From assembly GCA_023417655.1 (NCBI GenBank), contig JAEZFD010000020.1, positions 1 to 53,278 of the forward strand: a stretch of 53,278 nt of DNA. Direction: 5' to 3'. Under the pieces are notes generated by a model. It did not search any database. It was not told the DNA's origin and saw nothing but the letters and a program-made list of their open reading frames with translations. Of the stretch, positions 25,970 through 35,726 are shown one piece after another; positions within the stretch are counted from its first letter, which is position 1, and the number at the start of each line of letters is the position of its first letter. The position numbers and the translations under genes were made by a program. The stretch comes from Planctomycetota bacterium. GTDB lineage: Bacteria > Planctomycetota > Planctomycetia > Planctomycetales > Planctomycetaceae.

Positions 25970-27382
25970 TTATGTGGAGAAAAGTTTCTTCATCACAGAT
26001 CCTTCGTTAACCGTAGGTCGTTCAGGGCGGCCCTTGTAGTTGTAAGTGAGGTCCATATGCCCCAGGCCGAGGGCGTGAAGGATCGTGGCATGGATGTCAT
26101 GCACGTGCATCCGATCTTCGACAGCGCGCAGGCCGAGTTCATCGGTCACCCCGATCGTCTTGCCTCCATTGACTCCGCCGCCAGCCATCCACATGGTAAA
26201 GCCCGTCGGGTTGTGGTCGCGTCCATTCCCCTGCTCTGACATGGGGGTCCGTCCGAATTCTCCCCCCCAGATGACCAGTGTGTCTTCCAGCAGGCCGCGC
26301 TGCTTGAGATCTCTTAGCAGTCCGGCAACTGGCTTATCCATCGCCCGACAGAGCTGTGCGTGATTGGATTCAATGTTATTGTGTGCATCCCATTTGCTAC
26401 CGGCACCGTGGTAGAGCTGGATAAACCGGACCCCTCTTTCGACCAGACGGCGAGCCATCAGACAGAGTCGTCCATAACTCTGTGTCTCTTTGTCGTCGAT
26501 GCCATAGAGTTCCATGGTCGCCGCGGTTTCCTGCGCCAGGTCGACGGCTTCCGGGGCTTCCGACTGCATGCGGAAGGCGAGCTCATAGCTCCGAATGCGA
26601 GCTTCGAGTTCAGACTGCTGCGGGTAATGAGATGCGAACTTCGCGTTGATGGAGTTCAAGAAGCCGAGTTTCCCGAGTTGCACTTCGCTGCTCAGATTTT
26701 CAGGGATGTCGAGGTTTGGGATTGGAACCTTCCCTTCTGAAAACTGAGTTCCCTGATAGCTTGCAGGCATGAACCCTGCTCCCCAGTTCCGAGGCCCGTT
26801 CACGACGGAACTGCGATTGTCCTGCATCACCACGAATGCCGGGAGGTTCTGATTCTCTGTCCCAAGTCCATAGGAGATCCAACTCCCCAGCGACGGTCTG
26901 CCGCCGATCATGGAGCAGGTATTCATCTGGCAGACGCCTGCGGAATGGCTGTTCCCATCAGTCCAGCAGGAACGGATGACTGCGATGTCATCGATGCATT
27001 GAGCTGTGTAAGGCAGCCAGTCCGAAACCCAAGTGCCGGCGTGTCCATGCTGTTTCCATTTGCGATGCGACGCGAGAAGCGGAGCGTGGAATTCTCCCAT
27101 TGCCGTGAGGACTTTTCCAAAGCTCTCCGGCAGGTGATGCCCTGCGAGGCGATTGAGCTCTGGCTTGGGATCGAAGGTATCCAGATGGCTCGGTCCCCCT
27201 TCCATGAAGAGGAAAATGACACTCTTCGCACGAGGGGCGTGATGCGGAACCACCGCCGAACTCTGATCGGCCCTGGCTGACTTCTGGTCCTGCAGAGCTG
27301 CCAAGGCAATTGATCCCAGTCCAATGCCGCTCTTGAAGAGAAAGTCGCGACGCGTCGGATTGAAATGATGAAGGTCGTTCAT
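25970..27382 (-). CDS. DUF1501 family secreted protein
   Basis: A 470-residue member of DUF1501, an alkaline-phosphatase/sulfatase-superfamily-like group abundant in planctomycetes. The N-terminus has a Tat signal (NPTRRDFLFKSGIGLGSIAL). Conserved blocks include SVIFLFMEGGPSHLDTFDPK, HHLPESFGKVLT, ADQSSAVVPHHAPRAK, FIQLYHGAGSKWDAHNNIES and VIWGGEFGRTPMSEQGNGRD followed by HNPTGFTMWMAGGG. These carry the probable metal-binding Asp/His residues. It is 88 bp downstream of the PSD1 gene on the same strand; this pair is recurrent in the phylum and is thought to act together outside the cytoplasm, substrate unknown. Confidence 0.9.
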   Translation of the reverse strand: MNDLHHFNPTRRDFLFKSGIGLGSIALAALQDQKSARADQSSAVVPHHAPRAKSVIFLFMEGGPSHLDTFDPKPELNRLAGHHLPESFGKVLTAMGEFHAPLLASHRKWKQHGHAGTWVSDWLPYTAQCIDDIAVIRSCWTDGNSHSAGVCQMNTCSMIGGRPSLGSWISYGLGTENQNLPAFVVMQDNRSSVVNGPRNWGAGFMPASYQGTQFSEGKVPIPNLDIPENLSSEVQLGKLGFLNSINAKFASHYPQQSELEARIRSYELAFRMQSEAPEAVDLAQETAATMELYGIDDKETQSYGRLCLMARRLVERGVRFIQLYHGAGSKWDAHNNIESNHAQLCRAMDKPVAGLLRDLKQRGLLEDTLVIWGGEFGRTPMSEQGNGRDHNPTGFTMWMAGGGVNGGKTIGVTDELGLRAVEDRMHVHDIHATILHALGLGHMDLTYNYKGRPERPTVNEGSVMKKLFST

Positions 27383-27470
27383 GATCAGTCTTTCGGGCGG
27401 TCCGTTGCTGTGTCGTTAGGGCGGCAGGAAAGAAGCATTCAGCTTGCGCAACGACCGACTCCCATTTGTG

Positions 27471-30400
27471 TCAGTCAACGTAGAGAAACTCGTTAGAGTT
27501 CAGTAGCACGTGACAGAGATCAATGAAGGCGCCCTTCGCCGGAGAGACTTCAGGCTCTTGTCTGCCTGGGGAAATTGGTGTTCCCTGAGGTGCGGAGTCA
27601 GCCAGCAGGCCCGGGTGTGGCTCAAACTGCCAGTACCCGACGGTTGCGGAATTCATCGCTTCCAGATATAGCAGCAGTTCCTCCTTGGGGAGTGACTTAT
27701 TGGAGAGGCGAACGTCATCAATCAGGCCATCGAAGCGACCGTCTGTCCCTTCCCGGCTCCCGATGACTAACGGTGCATCATTCTTTGTGATCGAGACGAG
27801 TGACAGTGGCCGTTCATAAATGATGACTGGCTCATCATCATTCGAAAGGTCCTTTAGATAGAAAACGACCTTCCCTGCAGTTCGCTCCGTGGCAAGCTGA
27901 ACCGTTGCGGCTGTGTAATACGGTTTATTGATCTCGATATGGTGGTCCGAGAAAATGACGGCTTCCTGGACCTGTCCGCTCGCGTCCTTTCCGAAGAGCT
28001 GGAGAACGAGCGTCTGCGGTTTGCGACGAGAGCCCTTCCCCGTCACCGCAAATAACCATCCACTTCGGTCCTCGACTCGTCTCATCTTGCTGGTTAATGT
28101 TCGAACAGCTCCTGACTCATAAATCGACCGGAGCTGAAAGTACATCTCGATGCTGAAGTTGTTGAGTTGCAGCTGATCATTCGACGGAATCGAGAAGCGA
28201 TTGCTTTCCTTGCGGTCTTTAAACAATACCGCCTGACCGTCCCGATAAGGGATCTTCCCCGTTTCCACGTCAGGTGCAATTGATGCGTTCGGTCGTCGTG
28301 ACCTGATCTGCTTTTGCTGTTCGAGGAACGCTAGGACCTGATCGAGTTCTTCGGGTGTGGGAGCTTTGCCAAAAAGAGTCCACCAGAGCGTTGTGATCTG
28401 CCCGAGGACGGAGGTATCACTCACGGACTTCGCTGCGACATGATCCGCAAGGTGGGTGGCATGCGCCAGCATCGTCTGGCTGTTGATCATCATCAGCGAC
28501 TGAATCGGCGATGTCGTGGTATTGCGATTGGACGTGCTGGAGATGGAGAGCGGGAGGTCAAAGGCCTGCATCAAGGGATCATGGCTGTTTCGCATGACTC
28601 TCGTGTAGATCGATCTTCGAGGCTGGTCGGCGAGGACACTCGGCCCGCCGCGAGTCGCAGCCAGTCTTCCAGTCGATGCGAAAATCGCATCTCGGATCTG
28701 CTCAGCATCGAGTCGTCGGACATCGCCCCTCCAGTAATACTGATTCACGGGATCAAGCTGTTGATATTCTATGAGATTGGGGTGGGCAGGACTCTGTCGA
28801 TATGTTGCCGAAGTCACAATCAACCGATGCAGTTCCTTTAACTTCCAGTCGTTCTGAAGGAAACGGCTGGTCAACCAGTCCAGGAGTTCTGGATGGCTCG
28901 GAAGATCGCCGAGGGTCCCGAAGTCACTTCCATTCGCGACCAGTCCCCGGCCAAAGTGAGATTGCCAGATGCGATTGACGATCACACGTGGAGTCAGCGG
29001 ATTGTCCGGCTTCGTCATCCATCTTGCCAGAGTCGCCCTGCGTCCAGTCGTATTCGGTTGGTCGGGCAGAGCCGCGATCACGGGATCCTGTGGTTCGAGG
29101 ATGCTTAAGAAGCCGGGTTGAACTTCGATGTTCTTCTTCGGAATGATCGTCGGCGGGGCAACGGCTCCGACATCCTGCACCGACATCGGGCATGGGAGCG
29201 CTGCGGGCTTCTGAGCATCGAAGCCGGCCAGCTGTCGGCGCAGGGCGAGAACTTCGTCCTTATCGGTTCCAGTGATACGACCGTCGACTCGATTCTGTTC
29301 GTACTGCACGAGTCGATCGATGAACTGGAAGTACTGCCGCTCAAGTGGTGTTCTTGTGGAGGGAACCTTCCGGATCACTTCCAGGAGTTCATCCGGATAC
29401 CGCTTGATCGTGCTTTCGAAAACCTGTTTCAGATACGGTTCGAGCTTCTGCGCGAGCTTCGCTTGAACTTCTCTTGTTCGCTGGTCATAGAGCTCTCGCT
29501 GCTGTTCATGTCGGGCGAGTTCCTCGGCAGTGACGGCTGGAACATCATCACGCGGTATGACCGCTTCGAAGAATGCCCTTAGCCTGAAGTAATCCTTCTG
29601 AAGGATGGGATCGAATTTGTGATCGTGGCAGCGGGCACATTGAAAGCCGAGTCCCAGGAAAACATCTGCGGTGATATCAGTCATCTCATTCAGAATGTTA
29701 TCCCATTGTCCATAAACATCGGGGACATTGTATTCATACATCCCATGTCGCAGGAAGCCAGTTGCGATCAGAGCATCAGGATCGCCCGGGTAGAGCTCGT
29801 CGCCTGCAATTTGCTCCTGAACAAAACGATCATATGGCTTGTCTGCGTTGAACGAGTCAATGACATAGTCGCGATAGCGCCACGCCTGTGGGCGGAAGAT
29901 GTCTGCTCGGAATCCGTCGGATTCTGCGTAGCGAACGAGATCGAGCCAGTGTCTTGCCCATCGCTCTCCATATTCCGGTTGAGCAAGGAGGCGATCGACA
30001 CGCTTTTCATAAGCCTGCGGATCTGGATCATTAATGAAATCCTGAACTTCTTCCGCAGTTGGAGGAAGACCTATCAAGTCAAAGCTGAGCCGCCAGAGCA
30101 ACGTGCTGCGATCTGCCTCGGGTGCAGGCGTAAGGTTCTGCTTCTCCAGTTCGGCGGCGATAAAGGAATCAATCTCACCTCTTCCCCAGTTTGAAAGTGA
30201 ATGCAACTTTGGAAGTGGTGGATCTGAGATGGGTTGAAACGCCCACCATGAGCGTTCAGCTTCGGAGAAGCCTGACTCGGAATGTCTCTTTGCAGGCTGT
30301 GCGTCACTTCCCGGCCAGGGTGCGCCCATTTCAATCCAGCGCGTGAGCAGAGCGATCTGACTGTCGCTCAGTTTCTTGCTGGGAGGCATTTCATACGACT

Positions 30401-30701
30401 CATAGCGCACCGCCTCAATCAGCACGCTCTTCTCTGGGTGCCCTGGGACAATCGCTGGACCGGAATCTCCACCAAGTAACAGATACCCGAGTGAGTCGAC
30501 GCGCAGATTTCCTTTCGTCGCCTTATCCGAATGGCAGCTGAAGCACTGGTCGATCAGAAGAGGACGGATCGACTTTTCGAAGAATTGAATCTGTTCAGAA
30601 GTGATGGCAGCTTCATCAGCAATACAGACTGAGAACGGACGACTGACGAGGAGGCAGGCGAGGAGAGAAAGCCGCAAAAACGTCAGCAGGCTTACATTCA
30701 T
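27471..30701 (-). CDS. PSCyt1/DUF1549/PSD1 cytochrome-type protein with inserted LamG domain
   Basis: A 1076-residue secreted protein with signal peptide MNVSLLTFLRLSLLACLLVS. Domain order: planctomycete cytochrome C (haem motif CFSCHS, MPPSKKLSDSQIALLTRWIE), DUF1549 (EIDSFIAAELE to RHWLDLVRYAESDGFRAD), a second haem-type CARCHDHKFDPI, then PSD1/DUF1553 (NPLTPRVIVNRIWQSHFGRG, LIVTSATYRQSP). Unusually, a LamG/concanavalin-like domain of about 180 residues (FSIEMYFQLRSIYESGAVRT to GRFDGLIDDVRLSNKSLPKE) is inserted before the PSD1 terminal motif LCHVLLNSNEFLYVD. LamG suggests glycan binding. Starts at 30713 or 30743 in the same frame are possible. It is co-oriented with the DUF1501 gene and the upstream sigma/FecR genes. 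Confidence 0.88.
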   Translation of the reverse strand: MNVSLLTFLRLSLLACLLVSRPFSVCIADEAAITSEQIQFFEKSIRPLLIDQCFSCHSDKATKGNLRVDSLGYLLLGGDSGPAIVPGHPEKSVLIEAVRYESYEMPPSKKLSDSQIALLTRWIEMGAPWPGSDAQPAKRHSESGFSEAERSWWAFQPISDPPLPKLHSLSNWGRGEIDSFIAAELEKQNLTPAPEADRSTLLWRLSFDLIGLPPTAEEVQDFINDPDPQAYEKRVDRLLAQPEYGERWARHWLDLVRYAESDGFRADIFRPQAWRYRDYVIDSFNADKPYDRFVQEQIAGDELYPGDPDALIATGFLRHGMYEYNVPDVYGQWDNILNEMTDITADVFLGLGFQCARCHDHKFDPILQKDYFRLRAFFEAVIPRDDVPAVTAEELARHEQQRELYDQRTREVQAKLAQKLEPYLKQVFESTIKRYPDELLEVIRKVPSTRTPLERQYFQFIDRLVQYEQNRVDGRITGTDKDEVLALRRQLAGFDAQKPAALPCPMSVQDVGAVAPPTIIPKKNIEVQPGFLSILEPQDPVIAALPDQPNTTGRRATLARWMTKPDNPLTPRVIVNRIWQSHFGRGLVANGSDFGTLGDLPSHPELLDWLTSRFLQNDWKLKELHRLIVTSATYRQSPAHPNLIEYQQLDPVNQYYWRGDVRRLDAEQIRDAIFASTGRLAATRGGPSVLADQPRRSIYTRVMRNSHDPLMQAFDLPLSISSTSNRNTTTSPIQSLMMINSQTMLAHATHLADHVAAKSVSDTSVLGQITTLWWTLFGKAPTPEELDQVLAFLEQQKQIRSRRPNASIAPDVETGKIPYRDGQAVLFKDRKESNRFSIPSNDQLQLNNFSIEMYFQLRSIYESGAVRTLTSKMRRVEDRSGWLFAVTGKGSRRKPQTLVLQLFGKDASGQVQEAVIFSDHHIEINKPYYTAATVQLATERTAGKVVFYLKDLSNDDEPVIIYERPLSLVSITKNDAPLVIGSREGTDGRFDGLIDDVRLSNKSLPKEELLLYLEAMNSATVGYWQFEPHPGLLADSAPQGTPISPGRQEPEVSPAKGAFIDLCHVLLNSNEFLYVD

Positions 30702-31020
30702 GAGGGGTGGCATTCCTGTCGTCAGAAGATGGGCCGAACTCAAGTGGATTAAAGGTTCAAAGCCGAATCGCTCATTAAGTTATCGATTGGAGTGTCGGCG
30801 ATTTACCGATGTATTACAGGAAATTTCAAGGATTAAAGAGCGCGCCGGCAGGATGAATCCGGGAGGGAGCAATGGATGGACGAGGAAATGAAACGAAGGG
30901 ACCGGGGGGCGGTCAGGAGTTGGATGCTGTGGTGTGACTTCAGGCGGGTTTCCAGTCCGTCGCTTCTGGCAGAAGCTGTTCTGAAAGTAACGACGAACTG
31001 GAAGGCTTTCGTACGAACTG
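30702..31020. other. Intergenic region upstream of PSD1 gene
   Basis: No gene is seen. It presumably holds the promoter of the PSD1-DUF1501 pair, but no convincing elements were recognised. Confidence 0.3.
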
Positions 31021-31449
31021 CTACTTCAAATGAAATTCGAATCTGTTATTTCCGGTTGATTCGCTGACCTGAGAGGCGAGGCCACTGTTGGCCAGATCCG
31101 TGAACTTGGCTGGAATGCGAGAGACCGGGACCGCGGGGCGATCCGAGTCGATCCCATTAGTAGCCCCTGTGGGAGCGTTCTCATAGGCATCAATAGTCAC
31201 TCGATGCATACCGATCATCGCGCCGGGGCGTCCTTGAGTCGACAGGCTGAAATGTCCCTGTGCATCGGTTCGACCAATCGCAACAGGTCCGGCTTCCGGT
31301 GTGAATGCGACCCCTGCGTCCGTCAGAGGCTTTCCTTTCCATGTCACGACTCCTTCGACGGCGACCAGCTTCGGAGCGTCAGAATTGTCGCCGCATCCGA
31401 TGAGGAACATTCCCGACAGAAGAACTGCGCTGAACACGAATCTGCTCAT
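31021..31449 (-). CDS. Small carboxypeptidase-regulatory-like lipoprotein
   Basis: A 142-residue predicted lipoprotein: signal MSRFVFSAVLLSGMF, lipobox LIGC followed by GDNSD. The mature part is one transthyretin-like fold: VEGVVTWKGKPLTDAGVAFT, GRTDAQGHFSLSTQG, GMHRVTIDAY. Such short lipoproteins nearly always follow a DUF1559 gene in planctomycetes, as here (121 bp downstream of one). The frame is open upstream to 31803 but overlaps the DUF1559 gene; ATG 31449 is chosen because it begins the signal peptide. Likely surface-exposed structural role. Confidence 0.85.
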   Translation of the reverse strand: MSRFVFSAVLLSGMFLIGCGDNSDAPKLVAVEGVVTWKGKPLTDAGVAFTPEAGPVAIGRTDAQGHFSLSTQGRPGAMIGMHRVTIDAYENAPTGATNGIDSDRPAVPVSRIPAKFTDLANSGLASQVSESTGNNRFEFHLK

Positions 31450-31570
31450 CGACTCAACCTCACAACAGCTGGAAATGTAGTCATGTTTCCATTCAACCTG
31501 AAAGGGGTGGGCGATCGATGTCGCCCCTACTATTCGAATGGAGACTTCCAACGGGAAACTGAGAGGGGCC

Positions 31571-32566
31571 TCAGAACTCTCCGACAACCTCACCGTCGGC
31601 GCGGTCACCCAGCCGTTGATAGGTTCGAGCGTGATCGATGTTCTCACTGAGGAACCGGACAGCCCCGTCTGCGAATGCGAAGTGTGCTCCGCCTGTGTGC
31701 ATTGATTTAAAACCGAGCGAATAGTTCCACTCGCCGTGCCCGGTGCAGGCTGAATTTGTGATGCGACGGCCTGATCCCAAGAGTTCACAGGTTGTATAGT
31801 CATTAATCGGTGTCAGCGTCATTGTCTCGGCATTGGCTGTTGATTGTGAGAACGACCAGGCGGATCGGACAGGGTCCAGGCACGTCGGGAGTTTTTCACC
31901 CACCTGAATCGTATTGGATGTTCCATCCAGAACATCGCCGATGCGAATGCTGGCTCCGTTCCGGGAAATCATTCCTGACAGTCCGGAACGGATCTGAGTC
32001 TTACCATAGCTCTGGTAAGTAGGCTGCTTCTTCAAAGCATACGTTTCAAACTGATTACAGCTTCCTGAAGTACTTGGAGCCGACTGCGACCCCATTGAAC
32101 CCGCATAGTTGGTCTGCGCATACATCACACCTGCGGTTTCTTCACGCGATTGATTGTTGGGATCTGAAGGGCACAACAACATCGGCATCAGGACGGTCCG
32201 CACGCGATTCCCGTCCGGTAATGTTCCTTCCACCGCATTGGTGATTGTTTTGCCGGACATGTCAATCTGGTTATAAAGCGAGGTCTGTTCAATAAATGGA
32301 AGGATCCGGACCTGCCAGCTGACCCGAGGAGAAAAGTCTCGATCCCCTGTTCCACCGATAGGATACATTCCATAGGTGTCGTGATAATTTGCCAGAGCTA
32401 AACCGAGCTGCTTCAGGTTGTTCTTGCAGGTGCTCCGGCGAGCTGCCTCTCTCGCCTGCTGGACTGCAGGCAGGAGCAACGCGATGAGGACCGCGATGAT
32501 TGCAATGACTACCAGTAATTCGATTAACGTGAAGCCGCTGCGTCGTGTCAGTCTGGATGAGGTCAT
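31571..32566 (-). CDS. DUF1559 prepilin-like protein
   Basis: A 331-residue second DUF1559 member. The prepilin leader TSSRLTRRSG precedes FTLIELLVVIAIIAVLIALL and PAVQQAREAARRSTCKNNLK, and the C-terminal motif is MHTGGAHFAFADGAVRFLSE. The leader and helix are almost identical to those of the copy at 18017-19054, but the bodies differ, as is normal for this multigene family. ATG start at 32566 with AAGG a few bases upstream. It lies between the FecR-like gene and the lipoprotein gene on one strand, so it is probably expressed under the adjacent ECF sigma factor. Confidence 0.9.
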   Translation of the reverse strand: MTSSRLTRRSGFTLIELLVVIAIIAVLIALLLPAVQQAREAARRSTCKNNLKQLGLALANYHDTYGMYPIGGTGDRDFSPRVSWQVRILPFIEQTSLYNQIDMSGKTITNAVEGTLPDGNRVRTVLMPMLLCPSDPNNQSREETAGVMYAQTNYAGSMGSQSAPSTSGSCNQFETYALKKQPTYQSYGKTQIRSGLSGMISRNGASIRIGDVLDGTSNTIQVGEKLPTCLDPVRSAWSFSQSTANAETMTLTPINDYTTCELLGSGRRITNSACTGHGEWNYSLGFKSMHTGGAHFAFADGAVRFLSENIDHARTYQRLGDRADGEVVGEF

Positions 32567-32663
32567 TAGAATGCCTTTTCAGAAACCGGCGATTGAGAAA
32601 TCAACGAATTGAACACTGGAATCGTCATGGATGCCATGAAGGCAAAATTGATGTGTTTTGAAT

Positions 32664-34394
32664 TCAGGGAACCGGGGACTTCTCATTTTCCATGAAGAGG
32701 TCGCTGCTCTCAGGAAGCCCTCCGATGAAGACGATGTCGATCGCGACGAAGTCATCGTCATCACCATCTTCGATAAATAGCCCTGGGACGGCCGCGTTTT
32801 CCGCATACCCCAGATCCGAGAGGTCAATTCCGACTGCAAGTGCATAAAAAGGGACGTGCAGCAGAGAAGATCGTTTGATCTCCGAATTCAGCAACTCTTC
32901 TAATGAGGTTGGCGACCTGTTCAGGAGATGGGTCATCACCGGCGCGACTTCCAACGCGTTCGAGCTGTGCATTGTGATATCGAACTGCGTGAGGTGATGT
33001 GTCTTGAGTCCTTCACCGCTCTCAATCGGGCTGATGTAGATGGCATCGCCGGCCGGTGGGTAAGCAGCAGACTGCAGTTCGAACAGAACGACGTCCGGGC
33101 CGGGTCGATTGATCACGGGCCGGGTGAATTTCACGGCCAGCCCATGTCGCTTGCGGAATTCCCGGTAATCACTTGCAGGCTGAAAAGGCTCTGGTCGGTC
33201 AAAGTTCGTGATCCCCTCCGTGAGAGCGACGCTTTCCGACAGCAGAAGGTCGGGCCGTTTCGGATGAGGATCCGCCGAGCAAAAGCTGTTGAGTTTGGTG
33301 CTGGCGGAGAAATGAAGTAACTCAACGCCGATCAGGTCGTCCACAGGATAAACTTGAACTGTTCCGCCACGCTGGACGGTCACACTCGTCAGATCACGTA
33401 CTCCTTTTCCACGGGGATCGGGTTCGGCTGTGTAGGAGACAACCCTGTCTGGAAACTGGCTTCGGTACTCATCCCGATTGAATGGGATCACCTCCGAGTC
33501 ATCAGCAGCGTCAGGAATGCGGATCGCTTCCCCTTCCAGCAGCATGGTACCCGTTTCCGATGCTGCCTCAGTTGAAGTCGAATGATACTGAACTGCTCCT
33601 TCAACGACCTGAATGTCCGAGACTCCAACTTCCTTAGCCAACACAGAAAATCGGGTACCCAGGTCCACGATTCGCCCTTGTGGAGTGATGACCTCGAAGC
33701 CCGCTGCTGATGGAGGAGCGTAGACAGAGCAGAGCCCCATTCTCATCTCGATTCGCATGGGACCGGTTACAACGAACATTGCAGGAGCCTGCATGACTGC
33801 CGTTGCCCCATTGTCGAAAGTCAGCTCCATCTGACCCTTTGATAGCGAGAACTCCCGTCCGAGTTCGATTTCAGCGCCGATCTCTGGCGTTCTCTCGAAG
33901 AAGAGTTCCACCTGGGCCGCCTGAGTCAATCTAACTGGCGATCGCTTCGCCAATGCCGCGGCCGGTGAGACTGAATCCGGCATACCGGCAGCAGGTGCAT
34001 TTTTCACCTGCGCGACGACTGAGTCGTCATCTGCGACCTCACGTTTCTCAACAACGCGGTTCCAGTTCGACGCGAAGAGAACTATTAGAAAGACACCAGC
34101 GAGCACCGGAGTGACAAGTATCTTCCAGTGAGGGAAGATTGTTCGTCTTCTGTGGGAGACTGGGGAGCGCCCGCCCTTCCAACGGGCCGGTTCTGCAGAC
34201 CTGAATACCTCGTCTTCTGTTTTCTCTTCCAACTCCCGCAGGCTGGTATGAACACCTATCAGAAAGAGATACTCTTTGATGGCTTTCGGGTTCCCCCGCA
34301 GCTGATCCATCAGCTGGACATGCTCGCTTTCGCTGATGGTTTCATCGAGCAGCTTATTCACTAGGACAGTGAATTCCACAGGAGGAACTGACAT
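32664..34394 (-). CDS. FecR-like anti-sigma/regulatory membrane protein
   Basis: About 576 residues from ATG 34394, which follows the sigma-factor stop by 8 bp. The N-terminal 70 residues form a small helical anti-sigma-like domain (VLVNKLLDETISESEHVQLM). A single membrane helix (ILVTPVLAGVFLIVLFASNW) is near residue 105. A FecR domain follows (EFSLSKGQMELTFDNGATAV, GFEVITPQGRIVDLGTRFSV). The remaining 280 residues are a beta-rich periplasmic domain of unknown role. In planctomycetes FecR-like proteins pair with ECF sigma factors and sense an extracytoplasmic cue. A start 13 codons earlier would overlap the sigma gene and is less likely. Confidence 0.85.
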   Translation of the reverse strand: MSVPPVEFTVLVNKLLDETISESEHVQLMDQLRGNPKAIKEYLFLIGVHTSLRELEEKTEDEVFRSAEPARWKGGRSPVSHRRRTIFPHWKILVTPVLAGVFLIVLFASNWNRVVEKREVADDDSVVAQVKNAPAAGMPDSVSPAAALAKRSPVRLTQAAQVELFFERTPEIGAEIELGREFSLSKGQMELTFDNGATAVMQAPAMFVVTGPMRIEMRMGLCSVYAPPSAAGFEVITPQGRIVDLGTRFSVLAKEVGVSDIQVVEGAVQYHSTSTEAASETGTMLLEGEAIRIPDAADDSEVIPFNRDEYRSQFPDRVVSYTAEPDPRGKGVRDLTSVTVQRGGTVQVYPVDDLIGVELLHFSASTKLNSFCSADPHPKRPDLLLSESVALTEGITNFDRPEPFQPASDYREFRKRHGLAVKFTRPVINRPGPDVVLFELQSAAYPPAGDAIYISPIESGEGLKTHHLTQFDITMHSSNALEVAPVMTHLLNRSPTSLEELLNSEIKRSSLLHVPFYALAVGIDLSDLGYAENAAVPGLFIEDGDDDDFVAIDIVFIGGLPESSDLFMENEKSPVP

Positions 34395-34402
34395 GACAGG
34401 GT

Positions 34403-34945
34403 TCACTCCGTTACCAGTTTTTGACGAACACATTCCTGAATCAAGCGCCGGATCCTTGCCAGGTTGTTATAGATCGTCTGCGGGGACGATCCGGAGGACT
34501 CTGCAAAACTCTTGATCGTCGTGCTATGACCATAGGCTTTTCGGATCAAGTTTCGGTCTCGATAGGAAAGCCGCAAAATGCAATCGGTGACGTGGGCAAG
34601 GATGCTGTTCGACTGCTCGATCTCTTCGATATGGACCTCCGAGATCTCTGCGATCAGTTCTGTATCAAACATCAATCTCCGACTGTGATGAACCCGTGAG
34701 AAGTGGCGGACTTCGTTGAGAGCAATCCCGCAGGCCCAACTAAAGAAGCTCCGCGAGTGGTCAAAACTGGAAAACTTCTGCCAGAGCACCAGACTGCACC
34801 GCTGAAACACGTCTTCGGCATCAGCATGATTCGGAAGAAGCGAAAAGATGTAGCGGAAAATCTTGGATCGTTCCCTCGCGAACTTTCTGAGAAAGAGTTC
34901 GTAGTGTTGCTCTGTAGGCGGATTCATTTGCTGCTGTGTGGACAT
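34403..34945 (-). CDS. ECF-type RNA polymerase sigma factor
   Basis: About 180 residues. Region 2 is visible as YELFLRKFARERSKIFRYIF, ADAEDVFQRCSLVLWQKF and SFFSWACGIALNEVRHFSRV. Region 4 is DCILRLSYRDRNLIRKAYGH to SFAESSGSSPQTIYNNLARI. The type matches the Rhodopirellula/planctomycete-specific ECF groups. The ATG at 34945 is preferred; a TTG at 34987 opens the same frame. It probably directs transcription of the downstream FecR, DUF1559, lipoprotein and PSD1/DUF1501 genes, with the FecR-like protein as its regulator. Confidence 0.9.
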   Translation of the reverse strand: MSTQQQMNPPTEQHYELFLRKFARERSKIFRYIFSLLPNHADAEDVFQRCSLVLWQKFSSFDHSRSFFSWACGIALNEVRHFSRVHHSRRLMFDTELIAEISEVHIEEIEQSNSILAHVTDCILRLSYRDRNLIRKAYGHSTTIKSFAESSGSSPQTIYNNLARIRRLIQECVRQKLVTE

Positions 34946-35726
34946 CCGACGCAATCCGGATTTGATATCCGGTCCCCCGGTTGACAATGCATTTAGTCAA
35001 TTAAGGATCGACGGATGCTTATTGGTTTTACCTCAGATTTTTTGAAATTTCGGAGGGAATCGCCGCAGCTGATTGAGTTAAGGCGTTTCCGGTAAACAGG
35101 TTGTAGTGAATTGAATTTCTCGGGAGAAACTTGTCTCCGTGAGCAGCGTTGCGGCCTGTCAGAAGAGATGTGGGCGAACGAAGAGTCAAAGGACTCGCTT
35201 CCACTTCGTAATAAGCGGAAGTCTCATACTGCCTGTAGTCCACATCTTTCGCTGTAACAGAAGTACAAGCTGAGTGGCCTTCGCAGAAACTTACGAGTAT
35301 TCACCCGAGGAGCAGCACTTCCACGATCTGCTGACCGGGTTTATCTCTGCCGGCAAAGTGTCTACTTCGTCCCCGAGTTCATCTGATCGCAGCATGGTGA
35401 CGCTGGTGCTGATCACCATGCAACGACTTGTGAGAAGGTGTTTGAAAATGAGGATTTCCTTGGCACGACCCACGCAGTCCAATTTTCGACAAGAAAATCG
35501 CAGTCATCCGCGCGGCGAGGACAGGAATGTCAAAAAGTAAAATGCTTTCGCTGTCAGTGTCAGACCGGTTCGCTTTATGATGTGACCGCGCAGCACGCCT
35601 TTCACCAACTTGAACATTGGTCTCTGCGTGCTGGCCGAGTCATATGGATGGCGAAAACTCTCTCGCAGTCGTCGGCGTTCAGTGCCGAAGGCTCAGATTG
35701 ATATTGGAACGATCAGGAAGCGAAAC
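34946..35726. other. Intergenic region with repeat copy C
   Basis: No gene is recognised between the sigma factor and the M20 hydrolase. The only structure seen is a partial copy of the dispersed repeat at about 35461-35522. Confidence 0.4.
35461..35522 (-). repeat. Dispersed repeat, partial copy C
   Basis: The reverse strand matches copies A and B from the CGCGCGG end through TTCTTGTCGAAAA to CTGCGTGGG and then diverges. The distal GAGCA/TGCTC mini-hairpin is missing. Confidence 0.5.
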
